The translations under genes were made by a program, and so were the position numbers. A model generated the notes under the pieces. The model was given only the letters and a program-made list of their open reading frames with translations. It was not told where the DNA came from and searched no databases. A stretch of 64,000 nt of DNA, from assembly GCF_003073045.1 (NCBI RefSeq), contig NC_037593.1, forward strand, positions 11,084,735 through 11,148,734, given 5' to 3'. Below are positions 48,969 through 59,288 of this stretch, one piece after another. Position 1 is the stretch's first letter. Every line of letters begins with the position of its first letter. Source of the stretch: Pomacea canaliculata (Eukaryota > Mollusca > Gastropoda > Architaenioglossa > Ampullariidae).

Positions 48969-51460
48969 ACCACCCTAATTCATATTGTCAAGAAAGTCTC
49001 AATTAGAATTAGCATGAGGCCTTTTCTTTGTCTTCTTGTAAAAAAAAAAATCCAAAAGTGGGAACACTGACACTATAGTCCATGAAACACCTGACAACAG
49101 AAGAAATGCATATACTCTGTCAACAGCTAATGTCCTCGGTGACATAACGAAACATGGAGACATAGAGGAAAAGTCACATTCTATTCTTTTCCTCGCGATG
49201 TCTTGTGAAAATACGATCATCTACCACATCTACCGAAAGCTCGACTGAAGGCTGTTTATATGTATTCCAACACGAACTGAATCTTAATTAGGGAGTAGTA
49301 GATACAAACATGATCCTCTGATTCAAACTCTACATTGATCACCGCTACTTCACCCGCCTCCTCGCCCAATTCATCACATCAACATTACTTCCTCTTGAAG
49401 GCATCGTTGTGGGAGTGGCTGTCTAGCCAGACTATCTGATCGACGAGGCACGAAGTAGGATTTCCCATCCAAAAACTTCAAGGTTTCACGCTCGGTTAAA
49501 GCTGCTGGGGATTTTCAGACCCTCGGTTATAACTGTCGTTTTAGCCCCCGCTTAAAAAAGATAAATGACAGGCCCATCAAAAAGCAGCAAGAAAAAGTAC
49601 AGCTATATACATATCAATGTCATTGTGACCTTTACCCCAGGTGTCATCTTTTACTCACACATGACATTTGATAACTAGTAAAGACAAAATCTCAGCCTTC
49701 ATGCCCGGCTCTTGGAGAACCCCCTTGTGGACTGGATTTGGAGCTGTCTTTGGGACCCATGCCCATTTCTAAATTGGAAAAGCACTGGCCCCCAGTAACC
49801 CTTTTCTGGCAATAGTGAAGATACAAAAGTATTTTTTTGTCCATATGACCAGACACGACATTCCAAGATCGTCCTTCAGAGTGTAGTAGTCGACGCCGAG
49901 ACGGACAGGGGGAAAAAAAAACTGGCTAGAGGTCATCAAGAATAGACTGGTCATATCATGCAGGACAGAACTTTCCAGGCATCTCCAAGACAGACCAAAA
50001 TGATCAGCTTCGTTAGCTGTTGCATCTGTCCAGCTATCTCTGGCTGACCATCAAAGCGGTCCTTCGACCGGACAAGAGGTGAATGAATGAACGAACGAAT
50101 GAACGAATGTTTCAGCTACCTGCGTAGTTGTTCCAGACAACTTGCTCGTTTTCCACGATGAGCGTCAGTCGCTTTGTATAAAAGTTGATTCTTCTCGAAG
50201 ATGATCCCTGATTCCCGTCCTTTGTCGTCGTTGCTTCCGTAGATGGTGAAGAGAGTGTTGTGACCGTGAAGCTCAGCATTGTGAACCTGGTGGCCGGCGT
50301 CACCCACTGAAACACAAGGAGCAGAATGAAGTGGAGGGCGTTAAAAAATAGAGAGAAAAAGGGGGGAGGTGATAAGGAAGAAAGAAGGATAGAATAAATA
50401 TTGTGGAGAAAATACAAAAGGGTATGGAAAAACGAGAGACAAAAATAACGAAAGAAATAAAACACAAGAAAGGAAAATGAAAGAATATAGAAAACAAAAA
50501 AGAAGGAAAAAATACCAAAAAAGAAGAATAAACGGAGGAAAAGAAAAAATAAAAGAAAATAGAAAAGAAGGAAATAAATAAAGAAAACAAATAAAGAAAT
50601 ATAGACGAATTGACATTGGAAATAAAACGAAATAGGGAACGGCAAGGAACAAAAAAATACAAGAAAAAGAGCATATACATATTTCTTGTATAATTAGACA
50701 CAAAAAAAAAAACAACAAAAAAACAAAAAAAACAAACAAAACAAACACTTACTGTTACTTTCCTTATCAGAAGTAAATTAAAGCTGATATGTAATTAGAA
50801 GGAAAACACTCACTGTTGCCATCGTTGGACTGAGAATCTCCGATGTGAAACAACCAGCCCTGTGTCTCGGCGAACCACAGATCCACCAGCAGCCGTTTAT
50901 GGGTCATGTTGATGTTTGTGTTATCAAAGGGGTCAAACGTGATGTTTAACACGATTGGAAGGTCACAGTTTTCCGAAATCATATTGACTTCTTCCATAAC
51001 TTTAATATGACTGTCGCCATTGGTTACTTTGCCCGTCTGAAGGTCTACTTCCATGTTGTAGCCCCCTGTCGAAAAATCATCATCGTCATCATTAGCCTAT
51101 CGGCCTGACTGACGGCAATGGTCCTTGAAAATATTATCCCCGACTCGTATTCTTTCTCAGCCTTTTGGCATTTACTGTAATTCGCCGAATGAGATGCAAG
51201 TCCAGATGTTGTCTGATGACCAATATCTTAACAACAATAATGATAAAAATAATAAAATAACTCAGTAACCTACCTGCGATGTCCACTTCGCTCGGACAGC
51301 TCGTAGGCACCGAGGTCCTGTCGGGGGCAGGAAAGGTGCCGAAAGGACTGGCCAGGTCAAGGGTATCGAAGACTTGACTTTTTACCTCAACAGAAAGCAG
51401 CAAGAGGGTCGCAAATACTGACCATAAGGTCAAGGCTGATCTGAATACGACTTCTGCCAT
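48668..51460 (-). CDS. Unrecognised secreted protein (four coding exons)
   Basis: Exons in transcript order: 51274-51460, 50814-51065, 50120-50306, 48668-48846. About 267 aa if one extra base in exon 3 is discounted. The N-terminus is a clear signal peptide (Arg, then LWSVFATLLLLSVEVKSQ). Two N-glycosylation sequons (NITF, NMTH) lie in exon 2. Codon use is richer in G/C than the surroundings and typical of coding DNA. The frame is good through GHNTLFTIYGSND and IIFEKNQL, then continues one base out of register as TKRLTLIVENEQVVWNNYAG and joins exon 4 (YFGLARSPRLFALNG, VNFNIYMGLNRLVG) in phase. The shift falls at the run CTTTTA near 50179-50184. Few cysteines. I do not recognise the family. 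Upstream ATG choice: MAEVVF is the first ATG, at 51460. Intron 2 holds a purine-rich tract and intron 3 a LINE tail. Confidence 0.75.
48930..48969. repeat. (CAA)n microsatellite
   Basis: About 13 CAA units in the last intron of the secreted-protein gene (minus strand TTG). Not coding. Confidence 0.95.
49880..50110 (+). mobile_element. LINE C-terminal tail remnant
   Basis: Plus-strand frames give RRRDGQGEKNWLEVIKN, then a frame-shifted GHIMQDRTFQASPRQTK. These match the recurrent LINE tail RRRGRQKK.WLDNIKEWTG...A.DR. The remnant ends in a degenerate GAATGAATGAACGAACGAATG repeat (about 50080-50110), as some LINE 3' ends do. It is inactive and lies in the last intron of the secreted-protein gene, antisense to it. 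Confidence 0.6.
50320..50750. repeat. Long purine-rich, strand-asymmetric tract
   Basis: For about 430 bp the plus strand is almost entirely A and G (GGAAGAAAGAAGG-type), ending in A-rich ACAAAAAAAC runs. It occupies nearly all of intron 2 of the minus-strand secreted gene, so its transcript is a long polypyrimidine stretch. Large low-complexity frames (Phe/Leu/Ser) on the minus strand are artefacts of this composition. Confidence 0.9.
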
Positions 51461-53359
51461 CAGGCTCTTCAGATCCCGGTCGTTGCGCAATCCTGCTCAG
51501 CTGTCGGACAGGTCCTAAAATGTGAGGGAACATCCCTGTCCTTAGTTTTCGAGATGCAGGCTTACAAACATTCCCATGCACAAAGAGAAGCCATCACCGT
51601 GACGCCACAAATGTCTTATTACCATGTGACCCCAGCTCTGCCACTGGAGGTCTTCATGTCACAGCTTTTGATGTCTTCTCTGTGCATGGGGATGTTTCCG
51701 TACTCGAGAACAGAGCGTTAATTCATATTGTTCATGAAATAATTTGTACTGTACTCAATACACTTGTTGTTCTTGATGATGATGACGATGATGATGATGA
51801 ATTGATATTGATGGATTTTTACAAGCATTTCTCAACAGAGCCTCCCTTTGCTTGCCCTTATCACCGTGTGTGTGTGTGAGAGACTTCATAATATTGGTGA
51901 TTTATCATTCTTGTCGAAAAAAAAATAAGGCGCAGAATTATATTTCTCGTCCCAAACACTGTTGCACACGGCGTTAGGAAAGGGCAATTAATTCATAAAT
52001 TTTACGGTAGTCCTTCCTGACATGGATCGTTGCTGCGCTAGTGGGGAGTGTAGGGGAATACAATTTGAATTCGTTTGCTTCTTGTGTCTGGAATACACTT
52101 TACGTGGACTCCCCCCCTTTTCCGGTTTGGAAGACTTGTTTCAAAGTCTACGGACACTCGTGTATGTGACGTGTGGGACTCGGCCTCCAACAGACTGAGA
52201 CGTCACAATAAGCAGCAGTCCTCGCATCGCTTCCTCCGGTGTCACGTCCTAGTCACGTCTCAGCGACACTTACGACGTTTACTGATGGCCTGGGTCGACC
52301 TTCAGCTCACGCCTATAACCCAGATCCCACCACGGATGATGTGATTTCTACTGATGGGGCATTCGTGTCGCCAGTTCATGCAGTTGGCGGATCGAGACTG
52401 ACTTACCCTAAACCTCTAGAGAAAGAAAAAAACATTGACTTTATAAATAACAATGATAAACGTGACGGTCTCTCAGTCTTTGTGAAGCGAAGAGTCTGTA
52501 GCTGAGGGCGCGACATGAATACCAACTCGATCCGCCTGCTGAACTCGGTACACGTTTCTTCATTGGTGTGATCGTTTGCTACATGTATTGCTACAATTTA
52601 CAAACTTTAAAACGTAACCTAACAAGCGCAGTTTTTTTTAATTCAAAGTTTATACTCCATAATCTGTAATGTGAAGAATATACTGGGTTTAACGAGAACA
52701 TAAAGTTGGCAGAACAAGGAGGCACTGTCTCTGTTACAGCTGACGAGGACGACAGGTTTGTCATCTTAACAAGAGCCCTCTGTACAGTAAATCCGACGAT
52801 ATGGCGACATATTCCACTTCATGCCACTCTCCTGTACTCGGCGAAACATATAAAGTCTCTTAAACCTTTCGTTGTCAAGACTTCGTTAACCAGCGTCGTG
52901 ACCTACGACTATGTAACACGTGATGATCGAGGTTCTTCAACTCTGGGTCACTGTGTCTCGCGTTCAGTAACTGGTTTGAAAGATATGTTGCCGCTAAGGA
53001 TTTACAAAGTTTGCAAAACTTCGTTTGCTCTGCCGGTAAATTTACGATTTTGAATTATTTTTCTGGAGAAATATGTCGCTGCAACGTTGAAATGGTGTGA
53101 GTTGCCATGACACGGCAAACGCCGTTTTCAAGGAGCGTTTGGTCAACAGAGGAAGAAAAACAGGTTCCCTGAAAATATCAGGGAACAAACACATCACAGG
53201 TCACCTTGTCAGCTGCTGTATGCGCCAAATTCTCCCTCTCCTCCTATAAAGACCACAAAGATCAAGGTAATGATCATGTAATCTCATGACCTTATGGTCT
53301 CTGGGTCGCGAAGTGTAGGAGACGTTCCCTCTTCTCGGGGTCAGCCGCTTGGCCTCTTG

Positions 53360-53850
53360 TTTATACCTCGCTTATTGGGAAATATGCCACTGGACGTTTG
53401 TACAGCAGAATGGGACCTTTGGAGTACTTCATATTCATACCTGAAGATGATGATGACCAACCTGGCCATTGAAATGTCGCTTTTGTAATCCTGATGTGGA
53501 CGCCCGAAAGTGTAGTGCTGTCCTTGCAGAAGGATGTCTCCCAAGTATTTACAACTATCCACCTCTTCAAGCTGCACATTGCCAGTGCCAGCCTCCATTC
53601 TATATGCGTACGCACTGTCTATGTGCTGGCAAACTCTTTCAGCTAATTGTTGGTACCGCCATCAGATCAACGTCATCTGAAAAACCTCCTCTCGTTTTAC
53701 TTTCGAGCAGTACTACGTTCGTTGAGCTCTTATACTACGGTTCGATGACTTGGATGGAAACCCTCTTCGATGCTGAATGTTTACGCCACATGCTAAATAC
53801 CATCGTGCCACACTCTGTCAAATTTTTTTTTAAGTCGATGAAGTTGTAGT
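53360..53850 (-). mobile_element. Decayed LINE reverse-transcriptase fragment
   Basis: Minus-strand frames contain RT blocks in the right order: IDLKKNFDRVWHDGI near 53810-53850, FSDDVDLM (the RT catalytic FADD box, altered) near 53670-53695, and VQLEEVDSCKYLGDILLQ near 53530-53590. A tail resembling the post-RT region (SDISMARLVIIIF) follows to about 53400. The spacing between blocks is much shorter than in an intact RT, so internal segments are lost, and frames change several times. It is an inactive fragment. Confidence 0.75.
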
Positions 53851-54637
53851 CGAGATCTCGCTGGTGTAGTAGACGTTTTCTATCAAGATGCAACAGTTAA
53901 AGATCTGTTTAACAGTCTGAAGCCAGCCTGTTCGTTTGCCTTCAACTTCAAACTCATTCAGCTTGATAAGACAAGTTTATACACCAGCAACTGAACTAGA
54001 CCTAGAACTGGCTAAAGCCTTGCAAATATTTAAAACATCGACAGCAGGTTGATGTCCATTTGTTTGTGGACCAGATCATCTGAAGATTGCAGTCTCGGAT
54101 TCCTTGTGGAGATGAGGATATTCTTTAAGGTGAGTCCTGGCTCTGTATAAACTTCATTGTCTTAGGCCCCCTGTAGTTGGCTTCACCTGGGCAAAAATTT
54201 ACCTACCATTCCTACTCATTGTAGATACTCGAAGCGCTGAACTGAACATGTTGTCATCGAATGAGTTAATTATCCACAGCTTTCAGGTGCCTCAGGTTCT
54301 TACACTGACTGTGACTGCTGTGAGTGGTACAGCGAGACCAGTCTGGCACTAATTACAGTGATAAGAGATAATGCATACATCATTTACCTTTGTCTTGAGC
54401 CAGACAGGTTGACAACACGTCCCCTCAGGTGCGACAGACCAGCACGTTCACTAACTGCTCGCAGGATATTTTAGCTTCAAACAAAGGACACTGGCGAGGC
54501 GTGACGTCACCCAGACAAAGGCGCGGCTTTGTGCATGCAGGATGTCATAGCAACGGTCGACAGCACGTGGTGTGGGGCGGGAGTCGGGGTGGGGAGTGGG
54601 CCACTTCCGGTGGTATCAGTAGAGAAGAGTTGAAAAA

Positions 54638-54801
54638 CGTCATACTACAATACGTAATACTTGTGGTGTCGTCATATTACAATACGTAATACTTGTGGTG
54701 TCGTCATATTACAATACGTAATACTTGACGTGTCGTCATATTACAATACGTAATACTTGTGGTGTCGTCATATTACAATTCGCAATACTTGAGGTATCGT
54801 C
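54638..54801. repeat. 32-bp tandem repeat, five units
   Basis: Unit starts fall at 54638, 54670, 54702, 54734 and 54766, with a partial sixth at 54798: exactly 32 bp each. Units are nearly identical (first CATACTAC; fourth TTGACGTGTC; fifth CAATTCGCAATAC). Each unit contains a near-palindrome, TATTACAATACGTAATA, able to form a small hairpin. Confidence 0.95.
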
Positions 54802-55101
54802 TACTTCTTTTCACCTCTTTCTTTCTCTATACATCTCTTTCTCTCAGTATCTTTCTCTCTCTATCCACCCTTTCTTTTCACTCTGTTTTATTTTGTATCT
54901 TGCTTACATAACGCAATCACGCACTTAGCTCCCAATGTGTGTGTGTGTGTGAGAGAAAGAGAACTATCAGAATATGTGAGGAAGTGTGTGTGAGATAGAG
55001 AGAGAGAGAAAAAAAAAGAAGGGGGGATAATTACGAGTGGACAAGCGCTTTAGAGTGAAACTCTGGGTGAGGGTGGAATAGTTAGTTGTTAACATATGTT
55101 G

Positions 55102-55186
55102 CGTGTCTTTTGACACACTGACCCTACTGTTGTACTTTGTGTTGTTTTTGACACACTGACCCTACTGTTGTACTCAGTGTTGTTTT
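55102..55186. repeat. 42-bp tandem duplication
   Basis: The phrase TTTTGACACACTGACCCTAC followed by TGTTGTACT occurs twice in direct succession with a period of about 42 bp. Intergenic; no function assigned. Confidence 0.85.
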
Positions 55187-56303
55187 TACCCCGCGACTGT
55201 AACAGTCGTGTGTCCAGATGACGAACGTTGACTTCTTGTTTCCTACTCAAGCGAAGGTCGCAAAATTAATTACGAGGACAGGTAACTAACACAACCTGTC
55301 ATCTCCGATAATCCTATCTGTCAACTGAATCCTGGTTACCTTAACCGTGCCGACTGCCTTCTTTTTGGTTTTTAAACTGATGGAGGCACAGTGAGTGGAA
55401 GAAAGACATTGCCTCAACTTGATGACAAGAAACAAGGGTCAGCCTTGTCTTTTCCTGCCTTCTTCCTCTTTCTTATTTGTATCTTATTCTTCTTTCACTC
55501 TCCATTATTTTTCTGTCTAAAATTTCAACTTTCTGTGTCTTCTCGAAGCACACATTACTCGTTGGCAGGTTAGTCTGAAGTAAAAGAAGTCACTTAGCTT
55601 GGTAACATCTATAAAATGCATTACATATTACTATATGTCAGACTGTCAGATTACAGACACAATCACAGACGGGAACACACACAAATATACATAAACAGAT
55701 ATGGAGTAAAACAGTAATATTTTAATGTGTCAAACTGCTTTGCAACAGGTCATACATAATAGCAGCATCAACAGAAATATACATATGAAATCCACCTTGA
55801 AAAATATGTTTCGATGCTGTATTAAAGTACAGCTGATGTACAAAAAAAAAAAAAATCAACCAAAAATAAAAGAAAAACCAAACAAAACCCACACAGTTTC
55901 AAAACCGCACACGCTAGGAACATACCGGAGGAAAATAAAAAGTGAATCAGCATCAATCTTTCTGCCTGTCTCAGCAGGCTCCGATTGGGTACCCTACAGG
56001 TAAGCAGCAGGTAAGTGTCATGAGCTGTGTTCCTGATGTCTAGAAGTTGCTATGTGCTACTGTTTGCTCTGTTGTGTGTGTGTATGTGTACTTTGTGCTG
56101 CGAGCTAAGAATAACCAAGTTCCAAGCAAAGTCTGCTGTCAACAGAGGAAGGAGAATTAAACAAATAGCTGCACCAGTGGGAGGAAATACTTCAACAGGA
56201 AAAGGAATACAATGGCAGCGATGTAGTGGAGAACTCGTCTAGAGAGGTAAAATGATGTGGACGGATACAACCTAACAGCAATGAATAATAATACGAAGAA
56301 AAT

Positions 56304-56343
56304 TCACACGCACACGCACACACACACACACACCCACACACAG
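56304..56343. repeat. (CA)n microsatellite
   Basis: CACACG/CACACA repeats in intergenic DNA. Confidence 0.9.
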
Positions 56344-57321
56344 AGAACTACACACTTATTTCCCGGATCTTGTCCAATGCATTCAAGCCATCCATCCTTG
56401 CGCTCACGGACACACACAAACACACCTGCCAAGCAGAATAAGCATCTTTAACGAGCCACATCTTGAACACAAGCAGAAGCCTAGAACCCAGACATTGCAG
56501 CTTGTGTGGTAGTCATGCAACATGCACTGTTGTCTGTAGTAGTCTGTATGCAACATGCACAGAACAGTTGGGATGAGCCAAGCGATGTGCACACATCCAG
56601 GCCCACACCAACAGCCATTACCTGACTTTCCCTCCGTGTAAACGCTAATCCCACTTCCCTTTTTGTCTTAGACCTACACTTTTCAGAATTTCCCCTTTTC
56701 TAGTCATCATGATACTGTCTCAGCATTTTTTCTTCTCTTGCTCGTATTCAAAACTAAAATTTAAAGGAAGCTTCAGGAAAGCATAGCCCTTAGCCAATTA
56801 AATTCTTAGACTCAAACAATTAAGTATCTAGTCATCAGACAGTTTAATGCCTTGAACACAGACAGTTAAAATGTCAAGCTCGAAAACAATTAGATACTTA
56901 AATTTCCAAAAGATAAATGCCTGGACTAGAAATCTATTTCGAGGTATTTCATTTGTTTACTCCACTTTTTGAGCTACATCTGAATTCCCACAAACGGTTT
57001 TTTTCAGGGTTAGCAAGCCGTTTGTCAGCAGAAAATATTTGCATATATCTACAATTGGCGTGATGATAGAGTTTTAAATACTTCACCTCAGTGTTAAAAT
57101 GACTAGTTATATAATTAAATACCTACACTTCAGACATTTCAACGTCTAAACCTCTGACAGCTACATGTCCTTCAAACAGTTAAGTATGTAGACCTCAGCT
57201 CAAAACGAAGGAGAAACTCTTCGAAATTTTAGACGGTTTCAAAAGAAAAACAAAATGACTTGCAGCTCTCACACTTGCCAAGACATGACACCTTGACCGG
57301 CTATGCCAATTATGTAGTTCT

Positions 57322-59288
57322 CTAGCGCTTGAGAACGACAGAAGCGACGATGATAAGGACGCCAGCCACGCCGAAGAAGATGCCTCCGACGATGCAGAGA
57401 GCAAAGGCCCACGACAGGTGGTCCTCTTCCGCGTCGTTGGCTCCGAATATGACTGTACCCAGCAGGATGCAGCCAGCTGCCGCACAACATAAAATGTAAA
57501 GTACAGAGTTATAAAAGTAGTAACAGAAATAGTTAATCAACACTAATAGTTTAATAGTTAACAATAATGATAAATATGGCAAGATTAGATACCATCCATC
57601 CACCATCCATCTTAGGCAGACACGGAATAGCGCGTGTACACACACACATACACACACATACACACCCCTATGCTCTACCAACCTGCTGCAATGCTGCAGA
57701 TGCCGCTGAGGATGGGCAAGATGCGGCGATCCCGACAGGTGGCGACACACACGCCCAGCAGCAGCAGCACGATGGACGCAATGGCGGCTATGAGTCCGAC
57801 TGTCTCGAAGAACTGCGTTGCCCGAGTGTAGCCTGAAAAGAAGGTCAATGGAAACTGTAGATGACCTACATCACTACACTGTTGTTGAAACAATTGGCTG
57901 CGTCCAGAAGAAAAGGGAAAAAAACTTAAATTAAATTGCACACAGCTCGTATCTTGGAAATTAAAGATTTTAGAAATAAATTAGAATTTTGACACGTAGC
58001 TTTAATTTAGTTGGATAGCTAACACTAAAGGTTATCATGAAAAAAGAAAAGGATATATTGGAGACTTATTGCCGAGTCAGTTATTTCTAATGATGTGTTC
58101 TCTATGGCTGATGGCTCATGTTTCGCTTTAGGGAGATGTGTGTAAATTATGCGAAATATTACGATTATTTATTATTATAGCAGTATACATTATTACTAAC
58201 TACTCTAGGGAATCGGTCCAAAACAGTGAGTGTATGCTGTTACAGTGCACGTGACAGGTGGCGTACAGATGTCAGTGAGTGTTAATGCTGCACAAGGACA
58301 AACTTTTTTTCACAGTCTAAACAATGAACTTTTGACCTTTTGCTTTTGTTTTCCTTCTGCGCAGAGCTGTACAGACTGGTGATGAAGAGTGGTCATGTGA
58401 TCAGCTTTATATGGCTACACCCCGTGATACCTTGTAATAGGCTTGGCTTACATGTCAGGTCTAATTGATTGCTCGTTCCATCTTTCCTTCTACGTTCGTT
58501 GCCCGAAGTGTTTCGCCATACAGTGCATAACACCGTGTACAATATGTACATTGTCAGGAAAATACCTATAGGGTCGTTTGTTTAGTATTTAAAAAAAAAA
58601 ACGAAAAACAAAATCAGTAAAAAAAGACATCAACAAAAATCCACAACCCTCGGATGATCGAGTGACTACATATTTATGTCAAATCACACTGTGCAGAAGC
58701 GATGGAGGTAAATTTAATGTGATAACAACATGTAGGCCTCGCATAATCTTGTCTATGACAACAGTCAATACTGTAACAATGACCACAAACATAAACGTAA
58801 ACAAAAATGTCATTTGTCTAAAAACAACTCAACGCTAAGTTTAATATCTTATGAGTCACAGTATACAGGTTAGTATTGCTTTGCCTTTTATTTTGTTTTT
58901 ATGTGTTTAAAAGTGTCAAAGTATTTACAGTGTAACCAGCTGCATTGCATTTCTATTATCTCCATCCTCATCCTCTGGCTTCCTCTACGCCCTCACCCCA
59001 CCCTCAACCCCAGCCAGAAAAAAACCGGTCACTTGTCTGATCGACCCTCTGTAAAGATGTTTACTTACCATGTGCATGATCACCCGAGATCAAAGATGTG
59101 CACACTTCCACGATCACGGTCCCGAAAGGACCTTTCTCTACGCACCGCTTCCACAGACCGTAGTAGAAGTGATAAGTGACGTAACGCTCATCGTGCCAGT
59201 AGGGGGCAGCGTAGCCAATCAGATCGAACAAGGCTCCCAGCCCTTGCAGTATCAAGGCGACATTCAGCGAGAAACTGATGTTATCCAT
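57322..59288 (-). CDS. Claudin-like four-TM protein, isoform from first exon A
   Basis: Exons in transcript order: 59069-59288 (A), 57683-57832, 57322-57476, 174 aa. Exon A has membrane segment 1 (ALILQGLGALFDLIGYAAPY) and extracellular loop 1 with the claudin/PMP22-superfamily signature: a W (PYWHD), then GLWKRC and, 13 residues later, C in EVCTS. Exon 2 gives segments 2 and 3 (LIAAIASIVLLLLGVCVAT, ILPILSGICSIAAG). Exon 3 gives segment 4 and a short basic end (VASVVLKR). Junction phases are 1 and 1. Family members sit in the plasma membrane and build paracellular barriers or channels, or modulate other channels; which applies here cannot be told. No C-terminal PDZ-binding YV is present, unlike classic claudins. 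Exon A has a related alternative 2.2 kb upstream. Confidence 0.85.

Larger units (their letters stand above)
51461..57321. other. Repeat-bearing intergenic region
   Basis: About 5.9 kb between the secreted gene's 5' end and the claudin-like gene's 3' end. It contains a LINE remnant (53360-53850), a 32-bp tandem array (54638-54801), a 42-bp duplication (about 55102-55186), CA/GT microsatellites, and pyrimidine-rich stretches near 54800-54900. Open frames up to 115 codons (for example 52706-53053, plus) lack recognisable similarity or splice context. I see no gene. Confidence 0.5.

Noticed and set aside
50112-50748. Three overlapping long Phe/Leu/Ser-rich frames on the minus strand
   Set aside because: They are products of the purine-rich tract in an intron. 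Only the 50120-50306 part is coding, as exon 3.
52706-53053. 115-codon plus-strand frame in intergenic DNA
   Set aside because: No recognisable motif, signal peptide or splice partner; its length is possible by chance in this less AT-rich patch.
54638-54801. Regular 32-bp repeats resembling a CRISPR array
   Set aside because: Units are directly adjacent without unique spacers, and the setting is an animal nuclear genome.
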